NCBI GenBank assembly: GCA_964625745.1
Contig: CAZVCJ010000087.1
Span: 1 to 16,430, forward strand
Length of the DNA: 16,430 nucleotides
From: CAZVCJ01 sp964625745
Lineage (GTDB): Bacteria > Chloroflexota > Anaerolineae > VGOG01
Reading direction: 5' to 3'
Each line of letters begins with the position of its first letter. Within the stretch, counting starts at the first letter, position 1. Shown piece after piece: positions 8,512-14,823 of the stretch. The notes below the pieces were generated by a model that saw only the letters and a program-made list of their open reading frames with translations, ran no database searches and was not told the origin of the DNA. Made by a program: the position numbers and the translations under genes.

Positions 8512-9396
8512 CTATCCCTTCACCGAGCCAGCCAGGATGCCCCGCACGAAGTAGCGCTGCAAGGAGAAGAAAACGACCAGCGGCAGGGCCATGGAGACGA
8601 AAGCAGCGGCGGTAAGCAACTGCCAGTCCTGACCCATAGACTGCACCAGGCCGGACAACTTGACGGTCAGCGGTGCGACGTCCTGCGTTCCGCCCAGGTA
8701 GATCAGAGCCACCAAGAGGTCATTCCATACCCACAAGAACTGGAAGATGGCCAGCGACGCTATGGCCGGGATTGAGAGGGGAAAGGCCAATCGGAAGAAA
8801 GCCGTCAGATGCGAAGCGCCATCCAGATAGGCCGACTCAAACAGATCCCTGGGCAGCGAGCCGATGAAGTTGCGCAGCAGATAGACGGCAAAGGGCAGCC
8901 CATAGCCAGTGTGCGCCAGCCAGATGCCCAGGAAGGTGCCAGCCAATCCCAGTCGGTTGTATACGCGCAGCAACGGAATCAGGGTCATCTGAAGGGGAAC
9001 CACCAGCAGGCCCACCACGATGACGAAGAGAACTTGACGGCCAGGGAAATCCATCCAGGCGAAGGCATAGGCGGCGAAGGCTGCCACAGCAATCGGGATG
9101 ACGGTGGAGGGAATGGCAATGGTCAGACTGTTGAGAAACGCACGCGCCATCCCCTCGGTGGTGAGGACGCGGATGTAGTTGTCCAGTTGATACTGAGTGA
9201 AATCGAATGGATGCTGAAAGACTGTCCACCAGCCGGTGGCAAAAACATCGTTTTGGGGACGGAAAGAGCTGATCAGCAACCCCACCGAAGGCAATGTCCA
9301 TACGAAGGTGATTCCGATGAGAACTATGTGCAACGGTACGCTTGAGAGAATCTTTCTCAATCTGTCGCTTGTCATGAGCTTTGTCGAATGGCTCAT
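8512..9396 (-). CDS. Carbohydrate ABC transporter permease, MalG-like (set 1)
   Basis: The 294-residue integral membrane protein has about six membrane segments (around residues 22-44, 91-113, 121-141, 151-175, 207-230 and 262-281). The EAA loop ESAYLDGASHLTAFFRLAFP at residues 187-206 is where the ATPase docks. The C-terminus RYFVRGILAGSVKG is typical of MalG-type CUT1 sugar permeases. It pairs with the MalF-like protein encoded upstream; the two genes overlap as ATGA, so translation is coupled. A ribosome-binding site AGGAGG lies within the end of the upstream gene. It probably works with binding protein 1 (10983-12491) and the ATPase at 12620-13720. The substrate cannot be read from the permease; the adjacent phosphorylase suggests an oligosaccharide. 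Confidence 0.95.
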   Translation of the reverse strand: MSHSTKLMTSDRLRKILSSVPLHIVLIGITFVWTLPSVGLLISSFRPQNDVFATGWWTVFQHPFDFTQYQLDNYIRVLTTEGMARAFLNSLTIAIPSTVIPIAVAAFAAYAFAWMDFPGRQVLFVIVVGLLVVPLQMTLIPLLRVYNRLGLAGTFLGIWLAHTGYGLPFAVYLLRNFIGSLPRDLFESAYLDGASHLTAFFRLAFPLSIPAIASLAIFQFLWVWNDLLVALIYLGGTQDVAPLTVKLSGLVQSMGQDWQLLTAAAFVSMALPLVVFFSLQRYFVRGILAGSVKG

Positions 9397-10382
9397 CGCA
9401 TAGCCTCCTGAGCCCGAAAGCGGCGGATGTTAGTCGCCATGATAGGGATGACAGCCAAGAGCAAGATAACGGCAATGGCGCTGGCACGCCCGGTGTTTCG
9501 CCAGGCGAACATCTCCTTGTACATGCGATTGGCCAGGACCTCGGTATCTCGATTGCCGTTGGTCAAGACGAAGACGATGTCGAAGGCCTTGAGCGCACCT
9601 ATGATAACCGTGGTGGCTACCACGGCGATAGTCGAGCTGATCATGGGCACAATGACGCGCCAGAAGACCTGCCACCCGTTGGCCCCATCTATCCGCGCCG
9701 CCTCTATGATCTCAACGGGAATGTTCTTAATGGCAGCCGACAGAACGACCATACAAAAGCCGGTCTGCAGCCACACTCCGACGGCGATGAGCGCAAAGTT
9801 GTTCAGTGATTTTTCCACGAACCACCCGATGGGCTCCAGACCCAAGTTGACCAGAGCGGCATTCAACAGACCAATCTGGGCAACATCGCCTGGCTTGAAG
9901 GCATACACAAACCGCCAGATCACGCCAGCGCCCACGAAAGAGATGGCCAGTGGCAAGAAGATGAATGACTTGACAACCGCTTCGTAGCGAACCCGATTGG
10001 CGAGCACAGCGATAACCAACCCCATCCCGACACTGAAAACGGTCAGCAGCACTAACCACAGAATGTTATTGCGGAAAGCAACGCGCATGGCCGGATTGGT
10101 GAAGGTGAAAATGTAGTTCTTTAGACCGACGAAGCTCTCAGAGTTTTTGTCCAGGAAACTGAGGTAGATTGTGTTGAGGGTGGGATAAACCAGGTAGAAC
10201 GCGAGGATAATGAGTAGTGGCCCAACGTACACCCAGGGACGGACTCGCTGTTGCACGTTGTCTGGGAGGAACCCAACCAGGAAGTCCATGACAACGTACA
10301 ACAAAACGATCCCCCCCACTCCGACCAATATAGCCAGCAACGTGTTGAGGAGCTGGCTTAGAGAGGCGGGCAAAGCTTCCAT
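9393..10382 (-). CDS. Carbohydrate ABC transporter permease, MalF-like (set 1)
   Basis: The 329-residue membrane protein has an extra N-terminal segment (about 13-36) before the usual six (about 49-70, 107-128, 140-162, 197-215, 247-270, 301-318). The EAA loop is EAARIDGANGWQVFWRVIVP, residues 227-246. PLAISFVGAGVIWRFVY near residue 144 is typical of CUT1 MalF/UgpA-type permeases. It forms the channel with the MalG-like partner, with which it overlaps by four bases. The start is supported by GGAGGT about five bases upstream of the ATG. It is separated from its binding-protein gene by 600 bp of repeats, so its expression may depend on readthrough. It lacks the large extra loop seen in E. coli MalF. 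Confidence 0.95.
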   Translation of the reverse strand: MEALPASLSQLLNTLLAILVGVGGIVLLYVVMDFLVGFLPDNVQQRVRPWVYVGPLLIILAFYLVYPTLNTIYLSFLDKNSESFVGLKNYIFTFTNPAMRVAFRNNILWLVLLTVFSVGMGLVIAVLANRVRYEAVVKSFIFLPLAISFVGAGVIWRFVYAFKPGDVAQIGLLNAALVNLGLEPIGWFVEKSLNNFALIAVGVWLQTGFCMVVLSAAIKNIPVEIIEAARIDGANGWQVFWRVIVPMISSTIAVVATTVIIGALKAFDIVFVLTNGNRDTEVLANRMYKEMFAWRNTGRASAIAVILLLAVIPIMATNIRRFRAQEAMR

Positions 10383-10427
10383 TTCCTACCTCCGCCTAAC
10401 AGATGGGTGTAAGGACAATGTCACATT

Positions 10428-10457
10428 TGTCATTGCGAGCGGAGCGAAGCAATCTCC
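10428..10457. repeat. REP-like dispersed repeat, intact copy
   Basis: The element reads TGTCATTGCGAGC, GGAG, CGAAGCAATC and then TCC. Its outer parts recur in inverted orientation at 10644-10653 and 10873-10885, where the central GGAG is replaced by 219 bp. I recall TGTCATTGCGAGC...CGAAGCAATC as a repeat scattered through Chloroflexota and other environmental genomes; that recall is not tested here. Confidence 0.7.
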
Positions 10458-10500
10458 AAGCACGCTAGCACTTCATCACATTACATTGATTTTGACGACA

Positions 10501-10611
10501 TGTCATTCTGAGGAGCGGAGCGACGAAGAATCTCGTTCCTGGTGAGAAAAGCGCTTTTCCACTCCAGAAACGAGATTCTTCGCCTCCGCTACGCTTCGGC
10601 TCAGAATGACA
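10501..10611. repeat. 111-bp imperfect palindrome of two inverted repeat copies
   Basis: Two copies of a second repeat face each other. The left (10501-10535) begins TGTCATTCTGAG and ends CGAAGAATCTCG. The right (10571-10611) is the inverse, beginning CGAGATTCTTCG and ending CTCAGAATGACA. The arms continue inward (TCTCGTTCCTGG against CCAGAAACGAGA) and the centre holds a perfect 14-bp palindrome GAAAAGCGCTTTTC (10546-10559). The whole block can form a cruciform or a long RNA hairpin. No coding frame inside it looks real. Confidence 0.75.
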
Positions 10612-10643
10612 ACTTATCATCTTCACTGTGATGAGGTATAGGG

Positions 10644-10885
10644 GATTGCTTCGGCGCAAACAGCGCGCCTACTAAGAACAAACCTTCGTATGCAAAACCC
10701 GGAGAGCGAGCGCCGATTGAGTAGCGCAGCGTATCGAAATCAAGTGAGCGGCTCTCTGCATAACCCGCTTGGCCTCGATACGTCGCTCGGATGCGTAGCC
10801 TCCGCTCGCTCCTACTCGGCCGGCGCTGACGGGTTTCTTTCACAATGAGTAGCGCGACCGCGCTATGGAGCAGCTCGCAATGACA
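10644..10885. repeat. Interrupted REP-like copy with nested repeats
   Basis: GATTGCTTCG (10644-10653) and GCTCGCAATGACA (10873-10885) are the two ends of an inverted copy of the 10428-10457 element. In that element only four bases separate these ends; here 219 bp do. The inserted stretch carries another repeat type: GAGTAGCGCAGCGTATCGA (about 10719-10737), a longer inverted relative from CTCGATACG to CTACTCGG (about 10774-10819), and a partial copy GAGTAGCGCG (about 10847-10856). This looks like one repeat family inserted into another. With the two preceding entries it fills most of the 600 bp between malE1 and malF1, where I see no gene. Confidence 0.6.
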
Positions 10886-10923
10886 CCAGGGGTGAAATCT
10901 AGCATTGTCGAGGTAAGTAAGAT

Positions 10924-10957
10924 TGAGACAACCCGGCCTCATGGTCGGGTTGTCTCA
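10924..10957 (-). terminator. Strong hairpin after binding-protein gene 1
   Basis: TGAGACAACCCG (10924-10935) pairs perfectly with CGGGTTGTCTCA (10946-10957). Three more pairs, one of them G-T, leave a four-base loop. It starts 25 bp after the SBP1 stop codon. The minus-strand sequence that follows, ATCTTACTTACC, is not a continuous U-tract, so a partial terminator or a block to 3' exonuclease is more likely than complete termination. The same arrangement follows SBP2. Confidence 0.65.
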
Positions 10958-10982
10958 GTGACATCAATGATGGGATTGGCAA

Positions 10983-12491
10983 CTACTCGGCGTAGGCGTC
11001 TACTGCGCTGGCCTCGATCGTGGCCAGAACAGTGTCCAGGTCCTCACCAGCGACGTAGTCCACCGTGCCCACCCAGAACGTACCAGCACCTATGGCCGCT
11101 GGCATCAAGTCGGAGCCGTCGAAGCGGAAGACATCAGCACCAGCTAGAGTCTCCGCCTGCAGGCGGGTGATGGCATCGGGATAGACGTCCAGGCTGACTC
11201 CCCTGTGAGGCGAGAGGAAGCCGCCCAGGGCAGCCCAGATCTCGTGAGGCTCAGGCGTGGCCAGGTACTGCATGAAGGCTCGGGCCTGCGGCGTATCCCT
11301 GAGCATGACGACCACGTCGCCAGCGCCCAGCGCCGGGATGCCATAGGCCGCATCTATCGCCGGGAAGGGGAAGGCGTTGTAGTCTTCCTCCGTCACGCCC
11401 TCTGGGAAGAAGCTGGTGATGAACGACGCCTGGCGGTGCATGTAGCAGCCGGGCGGGTCGTCGAACAGTGGCACTGGCGAATCACCGAAGGCGGTAGCAT
11501 TGACGCCCGTCGAGCCACCCCACACGTAATCCTCGTTGAGAACGATCTGACCGAAGTACTCCCAGGCGGTCTTGACCGCCGCATCAGTCCAGGGGATCTC
11601 GTGGTTGACCCACTGATCGTAGACGGCGGGGCCGGCGGTGCGCAGCATGATGTCCTCGATCCAGTCGGTGGCAGGCCAACCGCTGGCCACACCGCTCTCG
11701 ATTCCAACACACCACGGTGTACCACCATCGGCTACGATCTGGTCTGAGAGCGCGATCATCTCATCCCAGTTGGTGGGCACCTCATAGCCACCGGCCTCAA
11801 AAGCCGCTGGGCTGTACCACACCAGACTCTTCAAGCTGCCCTTGTACCAGATGCCATAGAGGGTGTCATCGTAGCTGCCCAGGTCAATCCAGGCCTGAGC
11901 GTAGTCCTGGCCAAGCTGGTCCATGTCCATGAAGGTATCAATGGGCACCAGGGCACCCGCCTTGGCAAGGTTCACCAACAGTCCCGGCTGAGGGAGGATA
12001 GCGATATCTGGCGGGTTGCCCGCCGCAATGCGCGTGAAGAGGACGGTAACCTGATCTCGGGAGGCCTCGAACTGCATCTCGGTGCCGGTCTCCTCAGTGA
12101 AGGGCGCGACCGCTGCAGTGAATTTATCAATCTCACCGCTACCCCACACACCAAGTACGCTCACCGCACCCACAGTGCGGGCCGCCAGGAACCTGGCAGC
12201 CTCCTCCGCGCTGGGGATGGCGAGCTTCCAGCCGGGGTGGATCACGTTGGGATCAGTGATGCTGGCGAAGGTGTCGTCGTCGACGTTTCCCGTGTTTGTG
12301 GCGGAGACGATGGCCCAATAAGCTGGTCCACTACCCAAATACTTCTCGGCCAGGGTCCATAGGTTGTCGCCCAGCTTCACGGTGTAGGTCAGCTTCTCCT
12401 GCTTTGGCGGGGCAGCGCTGACTACGCTGGCCACCAACAGATTAGCCACGACCACCACTGCCAGGGCAACAAATACTGCTTTCTTAAACAT
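10983..12491 (-). CDS. LysM-domain sugar-binding protein of ABC transporter (set 1)
   Basis: The 502-residue exported protein has a signal peptide (MFKK, hydrophobic to about residue 22, likely cleavage VSA/AP at 26/27) and no lipobox cysteine. A LysM domain follows at about residues 35-94 (YTVKLGDNLWTLAEKYLG ... HPGWKLAIPS), then an extracellular solute-binding protein family 1 domain from about residue 109 to the end. LysM binds N-acetylglucosamine glycans such as peptidoglycan, so it could hold an unlipidated binding protein in the wall. The C-terminal motif FRFDGSDLMP, then GAGTFW and DLDTVL, is shared with SBP2 (16087-16430), showing that the two are paralogues. The start has GGAGGAGA about six bases upstream. 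Its ATPase lies just upstream and its permeases downstream across the repeat block. Confidence 0.93.
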   Translation of the reverse strand: MFKKAVFVALAVVVVANLLVASVVSAAPPKQEKLTYTVKLGDNLWTLAEKYLGSGPAYWAIVSATNTGNVDDDTFASITDPNVIHPGWKLAIPSAEEAARFLAARTVGAVSVLGVWGSGEIDKFTAAVAPFTEETGTEMQFEASRDQVTVLFTRIAAGNPPDIAILPQPGLLVNLAKAGALVPIDTFMDMDQLGQDYAQAWIDLGSYDDTLYGIWYKGSLKSLVWYSPAAFEAGGYEVPTNWDEMIALSDQIVADGGTPWCVGIESGVASGWPATDWIEDIMLRTAGPAVYDQWVNHEIPWTDAAVKTAWEYFGQIVLNEDYVWGGSTGVNATAFGDSPVPLFDDPPGCYMHRQASFITSFFPEGVTEEDYNAFPFPAIDAAYGIPALGAGDVVVMLRDTPQARAFMQYLATPEPHEIWAALGGFLSPHRGVSLDVYPDAITRLQAETLAGADVFRFDGSDLMPAAIGAGTFWVGTVDYVAGEDLDTVLATIEASAVDAYAE

Positions 12492-12570
12492 GTCTCTCCT
12501 CCAAGAGTTTTATGGTGCTAACACTGATGTTAGCTTGGCAAAAACCAACCGTTGCAGATTCGATACGCAT
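12484..12570 (-). CDS. Possible 28-codon leader ORF overlapping SBP1 start
   Basis: An ATG at 12570-12568 opens a 28-codon frame beginning MRIESATVGF and ending LLEERHV, with TAA at 12486-12484. It overlaps the SBP1 start by eight bases, a layout used for translational coupling. It is preceded by a very strong ribosome-binding sequence, but only two bases separate GGAGG from the ATG, which is too close for normal initiation. It may be fortuitous. Confidence 0.18.
   Translation of the reverse strand: MRIESATVGFCQANISVSTIKLLEERHV
12517..12534. promoter_or_regulatory. Palindrome in SBP1 leader
   Basis: GCTAAC (12517-12522) and GTTAGC (12529-12534) form a 6-bp inverted repeat around six bases, 26 bp upstream of the SBP1 ATG. 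It could be a repressor operator or a small mRNA hairpin near the ribosome-binding site. No regulator gene in the window helps to decide. Confidence 0.35.
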
Positions 12571-12580
12571 CACCTCCTTA
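12569..12580 (-). promoter_or_regulatory. Full-length anti-Shine-Dalgarno match upstream of SBP1
   Basis: The minus strand reads TAAGGAGGTGAT, complementary to essentially the whole usual 3' tail of 16S rRNA. SBP1's own ribosome-binding site lies about 75 bp further on, and no start codon sits at normal spacing from this one. This resembles the STAB-SD elements of some Bacillus mRNAs, where a ribosome-binding sequence near the 5' end protects the transcript. That role is inference. Confidence 0.45.
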
Positions 12581-12584
12581 AATT

Positions 12585-12614
12585 GGAAAAAGGGAGTTGG
12601 ACAATCCAACCTCC
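12585..12614 (-). terminator. Candidate intrinsic terminator or attenuator after ATPase gene
   Basis: Six bp after the ATPase stop, TCCAAC (12605-12610) pairs with GTTGGA (12596-12601) around a three-base loop. The stem extends by GGA/TCC past a single bulged base, making nine pairs. On the minus strand it is followed by C and TTTTT (12591-12587). This is the best terminator-like structure in the window and could lower readthrough from the ATPase into SBP1. Confidence 0.5.
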
Positions 12615-12619
12615 AACCT

Positions 12620-13720
12620 TCAGCGGACAGCCTTCTCAGTCTGGGGATCGAAGATTTGCATGTTGTCCATGTTCACCATAACCTCGATCGTATCATTCAC
12701 CCTGACAACGGTCCGAGGGTCGAACCGAGCCACGAAGCTCTTCTCCCCTATCAGAAAGTGCGCCAGAACCTCATTCCCCATCAACTCCGTTACGTCCACC
12801 TTAGCCTTGATCTTGCCTGCCGTGATGTTAGGGGGGGTAAACTGGGGGTCATGGATGTCATCGGGCCTTATGCCGAAGACCGCCTTCTTGCCTTTATAGG
12901 GGAGAAGTACTTGTAGCTTATCCCCAGGAACTTTCAGGCGGAAAGTGCCACCGTCTACGTAGAGGTCCCCATTCTCGCCCACCAGGGTGGCATCGAAGAA
13001 GTTCATGGCTGGGCTCCCGATGAAGCCGGCCACAAAGAGGTTAGCGGGGTAGTTATAGAGATTCTGGGGGGTATCCACCTGTTGCAGGAGGCCGTCCTTC
13101 AATACCACCACCCTCGTCCCCATGGTCATGGCCTCGGTCTGGTCGTGGGTCACGTAGATAAAGGTCGTCTCCAGACGCTGGTGAAGCTTGGAGATCTCCG
13201 CCCTGGCTGTCACCCTCAGCTTGGCATCCAGGTTCGACAGCGGCTCGTCCATGAGGAAGACTTTAGGCTCCCTGACGATGGCCCTCCCCACAGCCACCCT
13301 CTGCCTCTGACCTCCAGAAAGCTGCTTGGGCTTGCGATCCAGAAGCTCCTCGATCCTGAGGATGCGGGCTGCCTCCTTCACCCGATTATCAATCTCATCC
13401 TTGGGCGTCTTGCGCAGCTTCAGCCCGAAGGCCATGTTGTCGTAGACGCTCATGTGGGGGTAGAGGGCATAGGACTGGAAGACCATGGCGATGTCGCGAT
13501 CCTTGGGGGGAACGTCATTGACTACCCGGCCTTCGATGTAGATGTTGCCCTCGGTGAGCTCCTCCAGGCCGGCCAGGAGGCGGAGAGCAGTAGTTTTGCC
13601 GCATCCTGAGGGGCCCAAAAGGACCAGGAACTCCTTGTCGGTGACCTCCATGTCCAGATGGTTGACGGCCACCACATCGCCAAAGCGCTTGGTGACCTGA
13701 TCGTAGGTTACACTAGCCAT
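12620..13720 (-). CDS. Sugar ABC transporter ATP-binding protein, MalK/UgpC/MsmK type
   Basis: The 366-residue cytoplasmic ATPase has every expected motif: Walker A GPSGCGKTT (36-44), Q-loop at Q82, signature LSGGQ (134-138), Walker B VFLMDEP (154-160), D-loop SNLD (162-165) and switch H192. The C-terminal third (about 240-366) is the TOBE/OB regulatory domain of the MalK-UgpC group, including FGIRPDDIHD. It dimerises and docks on the EAA loops of sugar permeases. It is the only ATPase gene visible and lies between two permease pairs, so it probably energises both; ATPases of this group often serve several importers. The start has AAGGAG about eight bases upstream, and a perfect consensus promoter lies about 85 bp upstream. 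Confidence 0.96.
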   Translation of the reverse strand: MASVTYDQVTKRFGDVVAVNHLDMEVTDKEFLVLLGPSGCGKTTALRLLAGLEELTEGNIYIEGRVVNDVPPKDRDIAMVFQSYALYPHMSVYDNMAFGLKLRKTPKDEIDNRVKEAARILRIEELLDRKPKQLSGGQRQRVAVGRAIVREPKVFLMDEPLSNLDAKLRVTARAEISKLHQRLETTFIYVTHDQTEAMTMGTRVVVLKDGLLQQVDTPQNLYNYPANLFVAGFIGSPAMNFFDATLVGENGDLYVDGGTFRLKVPGDKLQVLLPYKGKKAVFGIRPDDIHDPQFTPPNITAGKIKAKVDVTELMGNEVLAHFLIGEKSFVARFDPRTVVRVNDTIEVMVNMDNMQIFDPQTEKAVR

Positions 13721-13753
13721 AATATTGCTCCTTTCTTTTCAAACCATGATTCT

Positions 13754-13768
13754 TGTGGCTACGCCACA
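13754..13768. promoter_or_regulatory. 15-bp palindrome in the ATPase leader
   Basis: TGTGGC and GCCACA flank a three-base centre. The site lies between the consensus promoter and the ATPase ATG, about 38 bp downstream of the -10 box. This position suits an operator that blocks early elongation, or a small leader hairpin. The bound factor is unknown. Confidence 0.4.
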
Positions 13769-13805
13769 CTGTAAGTTCAAAAGATTGCGCCGTGAGCACA
13801 TGGGT

Positions 13806-13834
13806 ATTATATCCTCAAATTGCCTCCTTGTCAA
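13806..13834 (-). promoter_or_regulatory. Perfect consensus sigma-70-type promoter for the ATPase gene
   Basis: On the minus strand TTGACA (13834-13829) and TATAAT (13811-13806) match both consensus hexamers exactly with an ideal 17-base spacer. Transcription should begin near 13798, leaving about 78 bases of leader before the ATPase ATG. No other sequence in the window comes close. The 197-bp gap 13721-13917 otherwise holds the palindrome above and no gene or clear terminator for malG2. Confidence 0.85.
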
Positions 13835-13917
13835 AAGGGGTGCAGGATTATTCAGTTATCACCCAGGGTGTTGGCCACACTATGCTACTGGAGTCTGGCG
13901 AATTTCCGATGAGCAGC

Positions 13918-14823
13918 TTACCCTTTCACCGACCCGGCCAGCAGACCGCGCACGAAGTAGCGCTGCAGCGAGAAAAAGACGGCCAGCGGCAGCAGCATGG
14001 TTACAAAGGCGGCCGAGGTCAGCAAGTGCCAGTCTTGACCACGATCTCCGACGATACCGGCCAGCCGCATGGTCACCACCTCAAAGTTCGGGTTGCCGCC
14101 GAGGAAGATGAGGGCCACCAGGTAGTCGTTCCAGACCCACAGGAACTGGAAGATGGCGAAGGAGGCCAGGGCAGGCACCGACAGCGGNNNNNNNNNNNNN
14201 NNNNNNNNNNNNNNNNNNNNNNNNNNNNNNNNNNNNNNNNNNNNNNNNNNNNNNNNNNNNNNNNNNNNNNNNNNNNNNNNNNNNNNNATGAGGATGGGTA
14301 TCACCGTCGAAGGAATGGCGACGGCGATGCTGTTGAACAAGGCGCTAGAGAAATCGTCACCGGGTATGACCTCCACGGTTCCATCCGCGTGCCTGTATTC
14401 AAAGTCCTTGCCCTGGAGCACCTGCTTGTAGTTCCCCAGGGTGAAACTCCAGTTGACGGCCCATTGTCTCTCTTGAACTTCAATGCGTCCGATGCGCCGG
14501 TTTCCGACCCACTGGATCCGCTTTCCGCTTGGCGACTCCACACCTTCGCGCAGTTCCTCGAAGGTTGCCGTAACCCCCTCAACCTCCATCAGGCCAGTGG
14601 CATCCAGTCCTTGCTCCCTGGGATCTATGGTCGCAACGTTGACCCACTCCCGGTGCGGAAAAATGGTCCACCAGCCCGATGTCTGAAGTTCAAAGCGTTC
14701 GCGGAAGGACGATACGAACAGCCCGATGGTTGGGATCATCCACACCAACACCAGGAGAGCGAGGATGCCGTTGACAAAGAGCGGGCCACGTAGTCTCTGC
14801 ATGCGTGAAGTTTTTATCGTCAT
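13918..14823 (-). CDS. Carbohydrate ABC transporter permease, MalG-like (set 2), broken by assembly gap
   Basis: This is the MalG-type partner of the second permease pair. The N-terminal 178 residues contain membrane segment 1 (about 15-39), a long outside loop and the start of segment 2 (SIAVAIPSTVIPIL). After the N-run come PLSVPALASFAIFQFLWVWND and the typical ending RYFVRGLLAGSVKG. The missing part corresponds to about 102 residues of MalG1, including two membrane segments and the EAA loop. The loop between TGWW-like residues 49-52 and FNS (163-165) is about 80 residues longer than in MalG1. The start overlaps the malF2 stop as TGATG and has AGGAGG upstream. The frame matches on both sides of the gap as drawn, but this is not evidence of the true length. 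Confidence 0.88.
   Translation of the reverse strand: MTIKTSRMQRLRGPLFVNGILALLVLVWMIPTIGLFVSSFRERFELQTSGWWTIFPHREWVNVATIDPREQGLDATGLMEVEGVTATFEELREGVESPSGKRIQWVGNRRIGRIEVQERQWAVNWSFTLGNYKQVLQGKDFEYRHADGTVEVIPGDDFSSALFNSIAVAIPSTVIPILXXXXXXXXXXXXXXXXXXXXXXXXXXXXXXXXXXPLSVPALASFAIFQFLWVWNDYLVALIFLGGNPNFEVVTMRLAGIVGDRGQDWHLLTSAAFVTMLLPLAVFFSLQRYFVRGLLAGSVKG
14188..14287. other. Assembly gap of 100 N
   Basis: Exactly 100 consecutive N occur inside malG2. A round 100 is the usual placeholder for unknown length. Alignment by eye with MalG1 predicts about 304 bases here. Confidence 0.98.

Noticed and set aside
10428..10885. CRISPR-like array
   Set aside because: The repeats belong to different families, occur in both orientations and are not evenly spaced; no cas gene is present.
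10601..10942. 113-codon minus-strand frame in the repeat block
   Set aside because: Its translation runs through the repeat copies and the hairpin after SBP1; it has no domain and no convincing ribosome-binding site.
13858..13872. CACCC/GGGTG inverted repeat after malG2 as a terminator
   Set aside because: Only five pairs with a one-base centre and no U-tract; it cannot form a stable hairpin.
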